A stretch of 64,000 nt of DNA from Rhamnusium bicolor (GCA_029963845.1 JANEYF010004432.1:573501-637500); one strand, 5' to 3'; shown: positions 48,946 through 61,962, counted from the stretch's first letter. Translations and numbers: made by a program. The notes: generated from the letters alone by a model not told the origin.

Positions 48946-50235
48946 TTTAGTTTCATTATTTTGACAATAAGTAATAACTCGTTATTCTGAAACACTTTCT
49001 ATATTCTGCACACATCAAGCTAATTATACTAAAATTAATTACTAAGGTAACTCTCATGGTATATTTATAGCGAGTCCAGGAAGTTTAAGTTCCCCGAACA
49101 CACAATCTCCCAATCCGCTTAAAGTAATTTATTAATTAGCAAAGGAATTTATTATTTAGTTTTATTATTTGATTTAATTGTTATATTTTGTTAGCATTTG
49201 TTAGTTTTTTTCTTTTTATTTATTTTATCTAAAATATTGCGGCATTGAGTTCTTACATTGTATTGTTTGCAGTTTATGTAATGATGCTATACAAAAGATT
49301 TTGAAACTTCAGTGTCATGTATTAGAATAATCCGAAACGCTTAATAATGTAAATGCCACTAACATACACTTTGTGCTTTTTATTCTCCAGTTTTTCTATG
49401 TTTGTTACTAGATAATTAGAGAAGATAAACAGGTAACTGACCCCAAACTTTAAATGGCCTTCATGACAGATGCTAGAAGATTGAGATGATATAATCAAAA
49501 GAGTCTTTTATTAATTGCTTGCCAAGGTTGGTTATTATATAAACCCAACAGCAAATAATTAATAATTGATAGTAATCGATTCAAGTTATATAATAATAAA
49601 TCCTGATAACACACTTCGTGCCAAGTATTTTTGAAATAATTATGTAGATGTGTTTTTAAATAACTTGTCATATTTCACAAATTTTTCAACATTTAATTTA
49701 TACCAAAATTAAAAAAATTTAGACAGAAACTGCCTGAAACTGAGCAAGTCGGCTTCGAAATGAATCAGTTTCAAAAGCGGAATTTTTACTAGTAGTTACT
49801 GATCCACTAATACATTTATTACAGTCTCTTAAAATCACTTAAAATTTACAATTAATTAAATTACGAAATTTAGCCACTAGTAAAATATATATATATTATG
49901 CACCTCTCAACCAGTTAATTGAATGTACGTTTGAATAATAATTTTATTTTTAAAAAAATATATGGATAATTTTATTTCAGCTTGGTAGAAAAATATTAAA
50001 ATCATGCAAAAAATATCAAAATATCAACTTTTTATCAATTTTACCATTTTGCACGTCCCAAATTTCCATTTATCTATGAGTAGAACTTATTATCGTTTGT
50101 GGTCTATGCGTTATTAATTATTATTAGAGAACGCGAGTAAATCGTACACGACGTAAAAACCAGGGGCTGATCCAGGATACACGCTGACATACACGTATAA
50201 AGAAAGATGTGACAAATAATATAATACCTTTTAAT
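48946..50235. other. AT-rich, no gene recognised
   Basis: No supported feature. Confidence 0.4.
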
Positions 50236-50239
50236 TGGC

Positions 50240-50580
50240 GTATTTATGGTATATACTACGATAGTAAGACCAACCATAGTGTACGTAGCTCCCGCGTGGT
50301 GCTCAGCATCCGCGACAACATTAAAAAACTTCAAAATCACCAAAACAAAATCAATAGACTAATAACTTCCGCTGATAGATATACACGCATTCCTCATCAT
50401 CACCGACATACCACTACTAACGCGATATGTCACCGGCTTACCTCAAACATTTTATACAACTTAACTCTCCAACAATCACTTATACACAATATAACACAAG
50501 TTAGGGAGTATAATGCCCAATTCAGGATTAAGCACAAGTTGCCATACCAGACGTTGCCAATTTTTCGGCAACAAATTTAA
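50240..50580 (+). pseudogene. Jockey-type LINE ORF2 C-terminus
   Basis: One frame reads TIVRPTIVYVAPAWCSASAT, the jockey-group 'vrP.l.Ya.paWc.as' block. A one-base shift joins it to IKKLQNHQNKINRLITSADR and onward (50209-50580 frame), matching 'lq..QNk.LR.i..ap.y'. It ends at a stop at 50578-50580. Only the last part of the reverse transcriptase is present. Confidence 0.7.
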
Positions 50581-50934
50581 TTCAACCAGTCAAAATTCAA
50601 AAATTAACCCTTTTTCTCTTCTTTAATTTTTGTACGTTTTTGTTTCATCTTCAAAATTATTTCTTTATGTAACTTTACTAAAAATTGTATTTCACTTTTT
50701 CTAAAATCAAAAATTTGCCGTGTTCCAGATCAGAATTGCCGTAAGCGGGTTTTTGCGTTGATTTGTTTTCCCGTCAACCAAACAAAACTGTGTCCTTGAC
50801 ATAATGTATATTCTCTATTTTTAAGTTGAAATATTAGATATTAAGTAGCTTAAGTTACACTGCTGCAGCACAATTGGTTTTAAGTCTAAATATATTATAT
50901 GAATAATAGGTGTTAGAATTTTAAATCAATTGTT

Positions 50935-51085
50935 GTTTATCATCCGGATCTCACCCCCGTCCAACTAACAATTGCCACGATGCACCGTCGCGTGAATTTT
51001 GGGTTGGCTTCGAGCGCAGGTAATCCGGGAGAACAAGTTTATCCAAAACTTGGTAAATAAATTGTTTTGAATTCGAATTTTGGTC
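50935..51085 (+). repeat. GC-richer block ending in AATAAATTG, possible retroelement 3' end
   Basis: Begins CATCCGGATCTCACCCCCGT and ends GGTAAATAAATTGTTTTGAA. It resembles the block at 12826-13000 in its ending and composition. Confidence 0.4.
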
Positions 51086-51179
51086 AATTAATTTGGGTAC
51101 TTGCAAGAAAAATTTTTGGAAATGAGCTTGCTATTTTACACGCTATCCATTTGTTTGCTTCCTAGTAGAGACCGCAACT

Positions 51180-51330
51180 CAGGTAGTCATTGTGCGAATA
51201 TTAGGAATAGAATGAATATTAGGGGAGGATATTAAAGTCTTGTTAGAGGGCCCAGTGGGTCTCATAAGATCCTCTCACCAGTTCAGATAGTTATTGCGTA
51301 AATATTAAGACGAGATGTCGGGTCTTGTGA
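51180..51330 (+). repeat. Short direct repeats
   Basis: CAGGTAGTCATTGTGCGAAT near 51180 and CAGATAGTTATTGCGTAAAT near 51293 are similar phrases about 113 bp apart. Origin unknown. Confidence 0.4.
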
Positions 51331-51415
51331 GACGACATAAGCAAAAAAATATAGCAGTAACTAAAAGTTATTTTAAATCGATCGTTAAATCAGTAATGAC
51401 CTCGGTATGTATACG

Positions 51416-51670
51416 CTAAATATTATTACGTGGTGTACTAGGTGAGCGGCGACAGCAGTGTAATTTATCAACGAGGACTGAAGCGGCATTTGCGGCAAAG
51501 GCGGATTTATCAAAAATTTTGACTGCCTCATCTGCTTCTAAGCCGTGCGATACTTGGTACATAGGACACAACATATGGTTCGCATTGTTTTGATATTGCC
51601 GCATCTGCAGCGCCAGCTGCTACCGCCGCGCCGCCCACCTAGCACACTGCGTTAAAGTATTTATGAAATT
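51416..51670 (-). other. GC-rich island with 62-codon open frame
   Basis: Much more GC- and CpG-rich than its surroundings (for example CTACCGCCGCGCCGCCCACC at the right end). The minus strand encodes MRQYQNNANHMLCPMYQVSH and onward. No family recognised; could be an exon, a promoter island or an insertion. Confidence 0.3.
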
Positions 51671-52145
51671 GTGTGTAAGGATATTTAACAAAACTATGTG
51701 CATCAATAAATAAAAGCCAAGATGCATATTATATATCACACAAAAAAGAAAATTAGAAAAGTAGACCTTAGTTCTAACTCTTTAGTTAAAATATGTAGGA
51801 CTTCAAGTGCTGACCTAGAATGACAATAAATTACTTTACAGTTTTTATTACAACTCTATCTAATATGTTTTATTTATATACTCAGTTTGGCAATCATCTA
51901 TACTAACCATAAATGGTACATTTCTTATGTATTAGCTCAGAATATTACTTTCAGTTTCATAACTTACAATTAAAGCCAGTTATTCATGAATCCGAAAATT
52001 CAGGCACTGTAAATAACTCGTTTAAATTTTTTTTTGTTGCCATTAATTCGGATAAAATATTAGTTTCCAAGAACTGAGCAAGACATTTTAACTCTTTGGC
52101 AATTCGCATAAAAATCAAGGTTTTTGGGTGAATTAGAATCTGTAA
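51671..52145. other. AT-rich, no feature recognised
   Basis: No supported feature. Confidence 0.4.
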
Positions 52146-52149
52146 GTAA

Positions 52150-52333
52150 ACACCCGCACTTGCGCAATTAGAAAAGATTCATCAAGAAGCTGACTTACAG
52201 ATTCTCAGACACAGCGTTCTAGAAAGGACTATGTTACAGAATGTGATTCCCTTGTTAATTTTTGAAACAGGTAAGATAGGGATCATGCAAAGGCGACGAG
52301 ATCGAAAATACTATTTGAATAGAGCATTATTTT
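52150..52333 (+). pseudogene. Unidentified open frame, about 60 codons
   Basis: A stop-bounded frame with protein-like composition: LAQLEKIHQEADLQILRHSV, then LQNVIPLLIFETGKIGIMQR and RRDRKYYLNRALF. An internal CAG/GTAAGA could be a splice donor. No family recognised. A second frame at 52346-52561 follows closely and may be the same decayed gene. Confidence 0.3.
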
Positions 52334-52784
52334 GATATAGTCAAAATGGTACTAGGGTTTTTGTCAACTAGATGGCAATGTCATACCTTATTTAAAAGAC
52401 TTTTTACCTCCTATCCATTCATGTCACATTTTTGTAAATTAGCTTTTGATCAGCATTACGTAAACAAAATACACGTCGACTTCCGTTTGAATGATAACAA
52501 GAATTACCTTAATGGACCACAGTCCACAGATGACACAATCTACCATACGTATACGACATAACCTATGGTGTTAAAAGAATTACTTCGACATTGCTTTCTC
52601 AATAATCTAGATCGAAACAAAAACTATTCAGTTCCATTTAGCAAATGTTCAAAATGTCACCGTTAAAGATCCTGCCAAATAAAACATCTCTCGAGAAATG
52701 CTTCACGAGTATTTTGGAATTATTATGTCTACGTATATTTATGTTATTCTTTACCTAGTGTCACTAAGGGAGTTCAGTTGTCTT

Positions 52785-52950
52785 TTCTAACTTTCAGTTT
52801 AACACAATCCCAAAAGAAAAAATCGATAGATGTCAAGTCTGTTGATCATGCCGGTTGAATCACGACATACATGCTATTTCCTTGCATATTCATATTTTGT
52901 GAAAACAGTCTGCTATAATGATGGGCACCATCTTTGTTGGAATGAAAGTA
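52785..52950 (-). pseudogene. Mariner-like transposase relic
   Basis: Minus strand reads KDGAHHYSRLFSQNMNMQGN and then, past a stop, STDLTSIDFFFWDCVK, the decayed equivalents of 'QDGAP.H' and 'SPDLTPLDFFLWGYLK'. The two Asp residues are about 36 apart, so likely a deleted DD41D or related copy. Confidence 0.65.
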
Positions 52951-54798
52951 GGTATATAAAGCCGTTCTAAAATCTGAATTGATTTGAATGGTCTGTATTT
53001 ATCATGAAGGACATCATTATAAGTGATAAGTTCTTGCAGCTGAAGTATTCAACGTCAATCAGTGTTCAGAGGGTTTTCAGCAATATTTAATTTAAATATT
53101 CATAAATTCAAAAAATTGGAATAATTTAAAATTAAAGAATCAAAGCAAATATATTAAATTAGAACATCGCATCGTAAGCCAACGAGACAATAATTGTATT
53201 TGTAGGAAATAATGGAAGAATATAAGTAATGAAGGAGCAAAAGAAACCTTAACGAATTTAATTTATGATTAAATTAAAGTTGTATTAAAATATGGGAAAA
53301 TGCATTCATAACCTCACATATGTAACATACATCTTTTAACAATTATCGGAAATGGAATATGTATATATTAATAATAGTTATGAAATTTTTAAACACAACA
53401 ACTAGATACTTGGTATTACAGTCATATCATCAATTTTATTAAAAGGAAAGAACAAATTTGCATTCTAATAATCTATTACATATTTAAACACGAGACGTTT
53501 TCTGTACATAAATTCAATAAAACTGTTATGTTAGTATTGACCAAAATCTTCTATAATACATTACTTGATGATCTCTGTATAAAAATATCATAAACAAGTA
53601 GAGACCCAACGAAAAATTCTCATCAATTAAACCGACAGGACAAGTTTCCAACGAATATCAAAGATATTAATTCTAACAGAATATGTATGGAAATATGCGT
53701 AAAAATAGGCGTACTCATACATAACACTATTAATTATTATAATATAAACATGAGAAAAGTAACCATAATTCAGAAAATTACATTAACGTATTCTAAGCTA
53801 ACAGTACTGTTTAACATACTTGAAACTTAAAATCTAATAAAATTTATTACCATCAATTTTCATAACATTAAAATATTAAAAGTTTTAAAAAGATAAGTAT
53901 GTGGAAATTTTGAAAAAAATGAATCGAGAACTTTATTCTGCTATTTAGTAAAATTTGTTTAGAAACGTTCACCCAGTTTCATTAAAAAAAAATGCGTCAT
54001 TGATTGTGTCAATATTTTAAGAATCTTGGTAAAAACCTCTTTTTTTTCGGTATTTTTTGATATTTTTACTTTTTAGAAATAAGGCGAGCTTTGGCTACTG
54101 AATTTCTTTTTTATTATTATTTCTTCCGAAGTAATGAGTCGCAATGCCCAGCCGATTGTCATTTATTTGATTTAAAATAATGCAGAAGAATTCCTATAAC
54201 CCATTTTACTACAATTCAAATATAATTTTTACATGCAATAATGAAACGAAACTCAATGTGTCATCATTTAAGTGAGCAAATTTTTTGTTCTTAGAAGATT
54301 GTTGCACTCAACAAAGAAAAAGAAATAAGGGAATGTTGCAAATGGCGTAGAAATATTAATGGTTGAAATTATTATATAACTTCATGGTTGAGCTGTACGG
54401 ACAACCGCTTTCCACCTCGGGATTCCAGGTTCTATTCCCAGGCTAGGGGCTAGAATTTTTTCGGAAGTAGAAATTAAGCGCAATATTCTAGGTATTTGAT
54501 TATTGTGTGCGTTTGTTGTCTCCAGATATTCGCCTCTCACAAAGTGTTGTTTTAAGGATACATGGGGTTGTTAATGTTCAATGTCAGAGGAAGAGTAATC
54601 TTAGTTCTAAAATATTTCATTTAATAATTTTATGTTCAATTTTGTCAATTTTTACACAGAAATATTTATTTTCAACATATTTATTCAAAAACAACCGACA
54701 GTTGTATCTGGCACGGCTATTTACAAAACTTTTTATAAGTATATAGAGTGTCTTGAAACCTGAATAAATTGAGGAAATTTACAAAATACCATAAACAA
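52951..54798. other. AT-rich; weak tRNA-like phrase
   Basis: At 54384-54450 TGGTTGAGCTGTACGGACAA and GGTTCTATTCCC resemble A and B boxes at a plausible spacing, but no stems could be drawn. Otherwise nothing seen. Confidence 0.3.
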
Positions 54799-55960
54799 CA
54801 CAGCCCCACAAAAACAAAAAAAAATTCTGACCTAGCAACGAGACGAGTATATCCTTATGTATTTTTGATCGCTGATTCCGAATTCGAGGTCAAAGAAAGT
54901 CGTACACCCCAAAAAAAAAATTTTAGAGCCAAAAAAACACCCCCCTGAATCGCTTTGTTCAATATTTTCGGGAAAAATTAAATGTATTACGATAAAAATA
55001 AAGGTAAATTACAGCGTTCACCCTATCTGTATGAAACGCACCCCCATAGAGGGTGAGAACCACCCTCATCTGCCACCAAACCAATTGATAACGACAATGA
55101 CTGAAAAACATTTAAAAATGTTTAAGTTTCGTTAGGTTTGCAATAAACTGACGTAGAATTCACGTAATACCCCAAAACTACCCCTATAGCGTTATGAAAT
55201 GGAAAAACGATATCAAGGAAGATGGGACGAACACATAATAGCAGACTACTGTTGGTCTCTGAAAAGAGACACGAAAGAACAACACAAACGAGTCAGTAAG
55301 AAGATCGTTTGAAAATAAAGTTAAAAGATACCATAAAAAAAAAGATTAAAAAAAGAAGAATTAAAAGCTACTAACATAAGAGTACTTCTCACCCCCTTCA
55401 GGGATGCGTTTTATACCCAAATGGTGTTAAGATTGGTGACAAATGACTGCTAATATGCTAGCCATAAGGATCTCTGCAAATAAGAACATCCATATAATGA
55501 AATCGTTATCAAATTTTATGTTTTTTCCTTTCTTTTTTCTGTAATTGAAGTTAAGGGTTGTTTTTCATAACGATATAGGGGTAGTTTTGGGGTATTACGT
55601 GAATTCTACGTCAGTTTATTGCAAACCTAACGAAACTTAAACATTTTTAGATGTTTTTCAATCTTTGTCGTTATCAATTGGTTTGATGGCAGACGAGGGT
55701 GGTTCTCACCCTCTATGGGGGTGCGTCTCATACCGATAGGGTGAACGCTGTAATTCGCCTTTATTTTTATCGTAATACATTCAATTTTTCCCGAAAATAT
55801 TAAACAAAACGATTCAGGGGGTGTTTTTTTGGCTCTAAAATTTTTTTTTGGGGTGTACGACTTTTTTTGACCCCGGATTCGGAATCAGCGATCAAAAATA
55901 CATAAGGACATACTCGTCTCATTGCTAGGTCAGAAAAAAATTTTTTTTTGTGGAACTGTG
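54799..55960. mobile_element. Large foldback element, about 400-bp inverted arms
   Basis: 54799 to about 55205 is the near-perfect inverse of about 55556-55960. Outer ends are CACAGCCCCAC and the complement of CACAGTTCCAC. Matching blocks include ATTACGTGAATTCTACGTCA and GTTTAAGTTTCGTTAGGTTT. The 350-bp spacer includes a short coding-like phrase (RWDEHIIADYCWSLKRDTKE) and a second partial feature, CACCCCCTTCAGGG. No transposase. Confidence 0.9.
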
Positions 55961-56144
55961 TAATTAATCACAGACAATAAATATTATGATAAAAACAAAA
56001 AAAACATAAACCACACCACAAAAATTACATTAATAAAATTGTAAAATTATTTCATTTTATGAACTTTCAAAAGTAATTTGGCACAAGTGCCGCTCTTATT
56101 ATGTAAAACAAATTTTAATATTGTTATTTATTACATAATCAACT

Positions 56145-56225
56145 GCACTAACGTAGTTTTCCATAAGACTAATCTCTTCAGATGATACCAACTTGGTTGG
56201 TGAAACTCGCGTCTAGTGCAGTATA
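56145..56225 (+). ncRNA. Hammerhead-like motif with long outer stem
   Basis: CAGATGA at 56179-56185, stem II ACCAAC (56187-56192) / GTTGGT (56196-56201), GAAA at 56202-56205, then CGCG and TC. An outer pairing CTGCACTAACG (from about 56143) with CGTCTAGTGCAG (ending 56221) could close the structure. Stem I is not convincing and the first box has one change. Confidence 0.45.
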
Positions 56226-56599
56226 TGGTGTTTTGTGGAAAACCGCATCAGTGTTAAATTGAAGAAGACAAAAAACAAAGAAAATGGGGAGTATGAAATG
56301 GGAACATGAAGATCATGAGAATCTCTAGTCAATTATAACGATGAGGATTTTAAAGGCGATATATTATGTATGTGACTAAAGAGTAAGACATCTGCAGAAC
56401 TTCACGAAAATTTGGAAAAAAAAGAGTATATAAGCTGCGTTTCGGGCGATTGCAGTATATATTCCGAGACATTTCCTAAAATCGAAAATATTGTTAATCT
56501 TTTTAAAATAAAGTGGGTCATTTATAACGCTCAGCTATTTTAAACATGAATAAATATTAAACTACCTAAAAGGCTTTATTCGGTACATAAATTACAATA

Positions 56600-58180
56600 A
56601 ACAAAAATCTAGATTTTGGCGCATGTAAAAAAAAATAATGTACTTGATCAATTTAAAGACTTGCGTAATAAGATTTAAAACGAAATAGATTTAAGTTCTA
56701 ATGGTTACATTAAAAATATTGAGAGGCAAATTAAATCCAAACCGAATCAGTTCTGGTTTTACATTAATAATAAGAAAAACGTATTTAATATTCCCAACTC
56801 AATGAATTTTAATAATGCTAAATGATCCCCAAAAAATACTGGATGCATTTGCACAATATTTCCAATCAAGTTTTATTTCATCAAGTAAATTCAATGCAGC
56901 AAACATAGAGTCAAAATCTAACCCACCTCGTTTAATAGTTCCAAGTATTACTGAAGATGATATACTGTATGCAAAAAAATTTAAATCGAAACTAACAACT
57001 GGGTCAGATGGTACTCCTGCATTCCTACTAAATGATTGTGCCATTTTATTAGCTAAACGTCTTACCATAATCTTTAATATGTCTCTGCAAATGAATACAT
57101 TTCTTCTAATTTGGAAAAGGTCTAAGAATTATCCTATATTCAAAAACAAAAATAAAATCTCTATGAAGAATTACAGACCAATTACTATTTTGTGTAATTT
57201 CAGCAAGTTTAAAGTAATTTTATATAAAATATTATTTAGTCATTTAAAAGCTCAAATTTGCCCAACCAGCACGGATTTCTACAGGGTAGATCTACTACCA
57301 CAAATTTAATAATTGTCACAGTTTTTATCTGAGATTTTAGATCGGGAAGGGCATGGTGATGTCATGTATACGGACCTTCCAAAGACATTCGACAGACTTG
57401 ACCATGGCTTGGATGAATTCGTCAAGAATTTTATTACTATTTAAACAATGGAAGCCTATACGTGCAGTACTAGAGTTTTAAGTCTGTTGAAATGACAGCA
57501 ACTTTAGAAGTTCCTCAAGGATTTGTTCTAGGGCGTATTTTGTTAATTATTTTCATAAATAGCATCGTCTGTTAACTTAGTTATAATGCTCTATTATATG
57601 CAGAGGATCTAAAACTATATTCGTCTATTTCCAGCTTTGAGGATTATATCAGTTTGCAGGAAAAATTAAATAAATTGAATCTATGGTGCGAAAGAAATCT
57701 ATTACCTCTCAATATTAGTAAGTGCAATTGCATGCGTTTTACGAGAAAACTGCAGCAGATTGAATTCACATATTCAATTAACAAGGCTAATGTGACTAGA
57801 TGTTATAAGTTTAAAGATTTGGAAGTAATGCTTGACTGCAGATTAACTTTTACTGACGACATTAATGATATAATATTATAATAATAAACAACAAGCAGCT
57901 TGTGGAAACTGCTACATTAGTGTTACTCTTTAATGCTTTCTTTTGATCTAAATTGGAGTATGCTTGCCTAGTCTGAAATCTGGGATACGAAATTTATAAA
58001 TTTCGTATTGAGAAAATACAGAGGAAATTTGTAAATTTTCTATGGTATAAGTCGGATGATGTTTATCCCCTTCAAGGTATTTTCAACAATATGTTATTAG
58101 AAAAATTTCACATGAGTGACTTGAATACTCGACGGAAATATTATTTATGTTGAGTAGTTGTAACTATAAATAAATAAATA
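56600..58180 (+). pseudogene. CR1/jockey-group LINE, RT to 3' tail
   Basis: The longest LINE here, 5'-truncated (no endonuclease domain). In order, with frameshifts: IERQIKSKPNQFWFYINNKK, LTTGSDGTPAFLLND, MSLQMNTFLLIWKRS, KNYRPITILCNFSKFKVILY, YTDLPKTFDRLDH (first catalytic Asp; consensus YTDFSKAFDRLDH), VPQGFVLGRILLIIFINSI, LLYAEDLKLY (normally YADD; one catalytic Asp is Glu), LNLWCERNLLPLNISKCNCM and RIEKIQRKFVNFLWYKSDD. The longest frame is 56815-57309 (164 codons). The element ends in ATAAATAAATAAATAAATA, the short 3' repeat tail typical of this group. Inactive through shifts, stops and the YAED change. Confidence 0.9.
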
Positions 58181-58389
58181 AATATTATACAGATTGGTGT
58201 ACTTATATCAAGTAAGCGGGCGAGGCGTACTGACGCTCCATAAATGACAACTTTTTTAACAGTGCCAATGTATTCACCGGACATATGCCAACTGGAATAT
58301 GTAGAGGATTGAAAAATTCTTCTCTTCAGATACTCTCATAAAAAATAATCTATAACGATAAAATTTGGAAAGCGCACTAGATAATCTAC

Positions 58390-59040
58390 GTTTTGCGATA
58401 TAAGACGATTGGAGAACATTTTTTTCAGTACAGAGTCATTATTACGTTGGCTATATATGGTCATGCTCCATCCTGTTGGAACGACTATCATCAGGAAGTT
58501 GTAGCTGATTCATCATCACCCACTGAAAATTTGTGTAACATTTCTGAATATCATTCAGAAATGCTACGGCCTGAAGACGTTTATTCCGCTTATTCCGTTC
58601 CCTACATAATTGAAAATTTTCATCGCTCATGATCAAATTATCAATTAAATTGCCCCTATTCAAGACCCACTCACAAAATTGCAATCTGCGAAACTCGTCA
58701 CATAGTTGAAATTGTTGAGCCATTTAGGGATATAAACGCAAATTATTTTTTAAAATTTGGTGAGCAATGTTGTATACGTCGCGTGGTATAACATATTCCT
58801 AACTTAAAGGATTTTAGCAGGAATTCTTATTAGTTGGGTCCTGGTCTCCGTCTAGCATTTTCTATAAACCATTTCTATCAAACTACCTTGAACATTCTCG
58901 AATTCTGTTCGCAGAGGGAGTAACACTACGTTGTAGTTCTCTATCAAAATCTCGTTGAACTCGAGTTACAAAGTTACTTCTTAAAAACAGCTTTACTATT
59001 TTTACATGATCAGTAATCGGCCTTCGCTCCATACTTAACA
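58390..59040 (-). pseudogene. Mariner-type transposase relic (N-terminal to first Asp)
   Basis: Minus strand, several frames: MERRPITDHVKIVKLFLRSN near 59030, SVTPSANRIRE (helix-turn-helix region), QILKNNLRLYP, then the 58451-58723 frame with RRLQFCEWVLNRGNLIDNLI and MSDENFQL, where MSDE carries the first catalytic Asp. Similarity fades after about 58560 and the rest of the catalytic domain is absent. Confidence 0.8.
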
Positions 59041-59177
59041 TAATTTATGACTTCGAGTTACAAAACGATATGACACGAAGTTTTTTTTATATTTCGGGTT
59101 GTCATAGCAAAGAACAAAAATTGCTCAACTTTGTAAATGATACCTACCCTTAACGATGCTGATTTTATAGTCCAAGC

Positions 59178-60458
59178 GGCGACCGTAAAGAATGGTTCCG
59201 ATTTTATAGAGAATGAAAGTTTCAGAAAAGATAGTACCATCGACCGAATGAAGATATAAACTTAATGATAGTATATATAGTGACTTCAATCACTTGCCTA
59301 GGCAACCCTGCGAGAACCTGATTGTTTTTTTTTTAAAGTCAAAAGAAAATGTATACAAAATATTCTCTTGCTAAATCACATGATTTATCGATTAAATGAG
59401 TTGATAATAAAAAGACGATTACGAATTATGGAAAATTATTTTTTTACGCAAAATAACACCACTATAATTCTATGAAGTTATATTTCTTGCAAGTAGGTTC
59501 CCAACTTAAAAATTATTATTACATATGTTGAGAACAGTGATGAAAAAATTTCATTGGATTTTTTAGTGTAGAAGACGCCGCGGAATATTGAAAAATATTT
59601 AATTTTTTAAAAAAAATAACTAAATTATTAAAAAAAAATCTATTTCTCTGTAAATACAGTTTCATTATCGTATGTATCGTAGGAACCAAGAAAATTTTGA
59701 AAAGAATATTATTTCCATTTTTTATGAATGTTGGAAATTTACGGCAAGTTAGCGTCCGCCGTAAATCTTTTATCGCGCATAACATTTTTTTCTATAATAA
59801 TTACGAGAAAACACATCAATACTTTTTTTCATAAAATTTTATTTACAAATTCTTTTTTTCATATCTATTACAGAGTCTGAGAAAAGAAATGGTCGGCGTG
59901 GTTTTTATTTTTTCCTCCGCCCCCTCAGGGGTCTGACCACATTATCAACTACATAGGGTTAATCTTTGAAAAATTCTCGATAAAATGATACCTCACTCAT
60001 CAATTCGCCCGCTTAGAAAAGTTCTTCACCTTTTCCCTTATTTGATTGGACTGTAAAGAAGGTTGCCAGATATTACGATCAATGTAGGATGTGGTAACTT
60101 ATTTTTTCTGTTAGTGTAGGACTTAAACTTTAATTTGATAAAAAAATACATTAACCCGATGGGAGGAATAATAACCTGAAAAAAAAAATTAGTTGCCATT
60201 ATGCGCCATTTGATCATTATTTACGACAGCAACCATATATATTCCTAAAAAGCTCTTACCGACCAACAAATTCATAAACATTAAAAGCTCTAACTCTATG
60301 GGACTAGATATCAAAATAAATTCCGGAAGTGGTGTTTCCCCCGCTGACGGATCAGGTTTTCGCAGGCTTGCCTAGTCAAGTGATTGAAGTCACTTTATGT
60401 ACTATCTTTTCTGAAAGTTTCGTCCTCTATAAAATCGGAACCATTTTTTACGGTCGCC
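59178..60458. mobile_element. Non-autonomous TIR element, 1.28 kb
   Basis: GGCGACCGTAAAGAATGGTT (59178) faces the complement of AACCATTTTTTACGGTCGCC ending at 60458. The arms run to ACCTGAT (left 59322, right 60351), about 108 matching positions; the left arm has an extra 37 bp. The interior shows no transposase. Confidence 0.75.
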
Positions 60459-61010
60459 TCACCCAATATTAGTAGTTTTATTAGAACGAACTATTTCTCT
60501 TAGCTTGAGCCGGCATCTGTATTTCCAATATCACTTCCACAACCACTAGCAATTCGTAGGTTTCACTAAATTTTAATTATTCGTCAATCCATATTATTTG
60601 TGTATTTTTAATTGTTTAGATTTATAGGCAGGGTATGAAGGTGCGGTCCATCGGTTCAGAAGTTCGAACGGTTAATAGCATTTTTATTTAAATTAAATCA
60701 AAATTGGATATGTAGAATATTTAATTCTACATTTCCAATTAAGATTTTCATTAGTTATTTAAACTCAAATATTTACATGTATCAAGATATCTTTTTAATA
60801 ATTAATTACAAATGCCAAATTTTAACTAAATACAACACTGCTAAATAAATAAACTGCTCCAAGCAAGTTAAAGATGTTGCGAGAAATCGCATTTTTGATT
60901 TGAGAACTATAGTACATTTTATCAACATGTAAATTTCCATTCATTTTTCATTAAATCGAGCGCAAATAATTCCATTTTTGAATTTTATTCACAAAATATC
61001 TGATATGGCC
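60459..61010. other. AT-rich, no feature recognised
   Basis: No supported feature. Confidence 0.4.
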
Positions 61011-61012
61011 AA

Positions 61013-61957
61013 CACATAACTTTTTTATACCAGTATTATATCATCCTGATTTAAAAAAAATCATTCTATTTAATTCTGCACTTACCTCAATTAAATTTTA
61101 ATAGTGTACCTTGAAATATTTCATTAACATTTTTAAATAATTATTTATTATCAGCGTCATTCGACACTGTCAATAATAATTCATGTCATATGTTTTAATA
61201 TTTTTTTCTTATTGACTTTGACATTTTTGTAACTAAATTAGACATTTTAAATGTTAAACTGTTAAATTTATCCTAACCCCATTTTTTGAAGTCAAATGTG
61301 CAAAAAATTTCAGTTTCCATCAGCTTTATTTAAGTACTTGGAAAATATATTTTATTGGCTTGATATAGTAGACATGATTTATAATTTTTCATCAAGAATA
61401 TATATTTTTTTTAAAGGCAAATACAAAAAAAGGTTCGGGTCCCGTGGACTTCCTTTCAGCTGGCCAATTTTGCTCATCCAACATAAATGTACCAAATTTG
61501 ATAGCTTTATCTCAAAAAATGTGGCTGCTATCGCAATACTACAGACATTCCGACAGATGTTTTCCCTAGTTGTGTTTTTTTCATTATAAATTCGTTGAGA
61601 TTCGTCCAGAAATGCAATAAAAATTTTTTATTTTTTTTCCCCGAAATTGTACATTTTTTTCTTCTTTCATTCATTATGTCTCTTCTGGTGGTACCACATT
61701 CACCAAATTTAATTTGTCACCTATAATGTTGTTGAAAATCTCAACTGCGAATTTGTGAATTCTCCCATTAGTATTTTTTGAGTTATCGCGGATACACAGA
61801 TACACACACATCCACACACACTCACCGACAGACATCATTCAGAAAATAGTAAGAATGGATTCAGGAGGGTTCAAAGCATATATATCAATCAAAATATCGA
61901 GGTCGAATAAATCACTATTACTCTACTTCTTTATATTAGGTATAAGAAAGTAAAAAA
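61013..61957 (+). mobile_element. 0.9-kb TIR element, copy D (reference copy)
   Basis: The only uninterrupted full-length copy. Ends: ACATAACTTTTTTATACCAG and the complement TAGGTATAAGAAAGTAAAAA. The 97-codon frame at 61296-61589 shows no domain and is not conserved between copies, so I treat the family as non-coding. Inverted relative to copies B and C. Directly followed by the TGACGTTTC element. Confidence 0.8.
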
Positions 61958-61962
61958 CCGCT

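Noticed and set aside
54375..54460. Possible SINE head
   Set aside because: A- and B-box-like words at plausible spacing but no stems; left as a note only.
61296..61589. 97-codon frame in copy D
   Set aside because: Not conserved in copies B and C, which carry stops and shifts in the same region; non-coding repeat.
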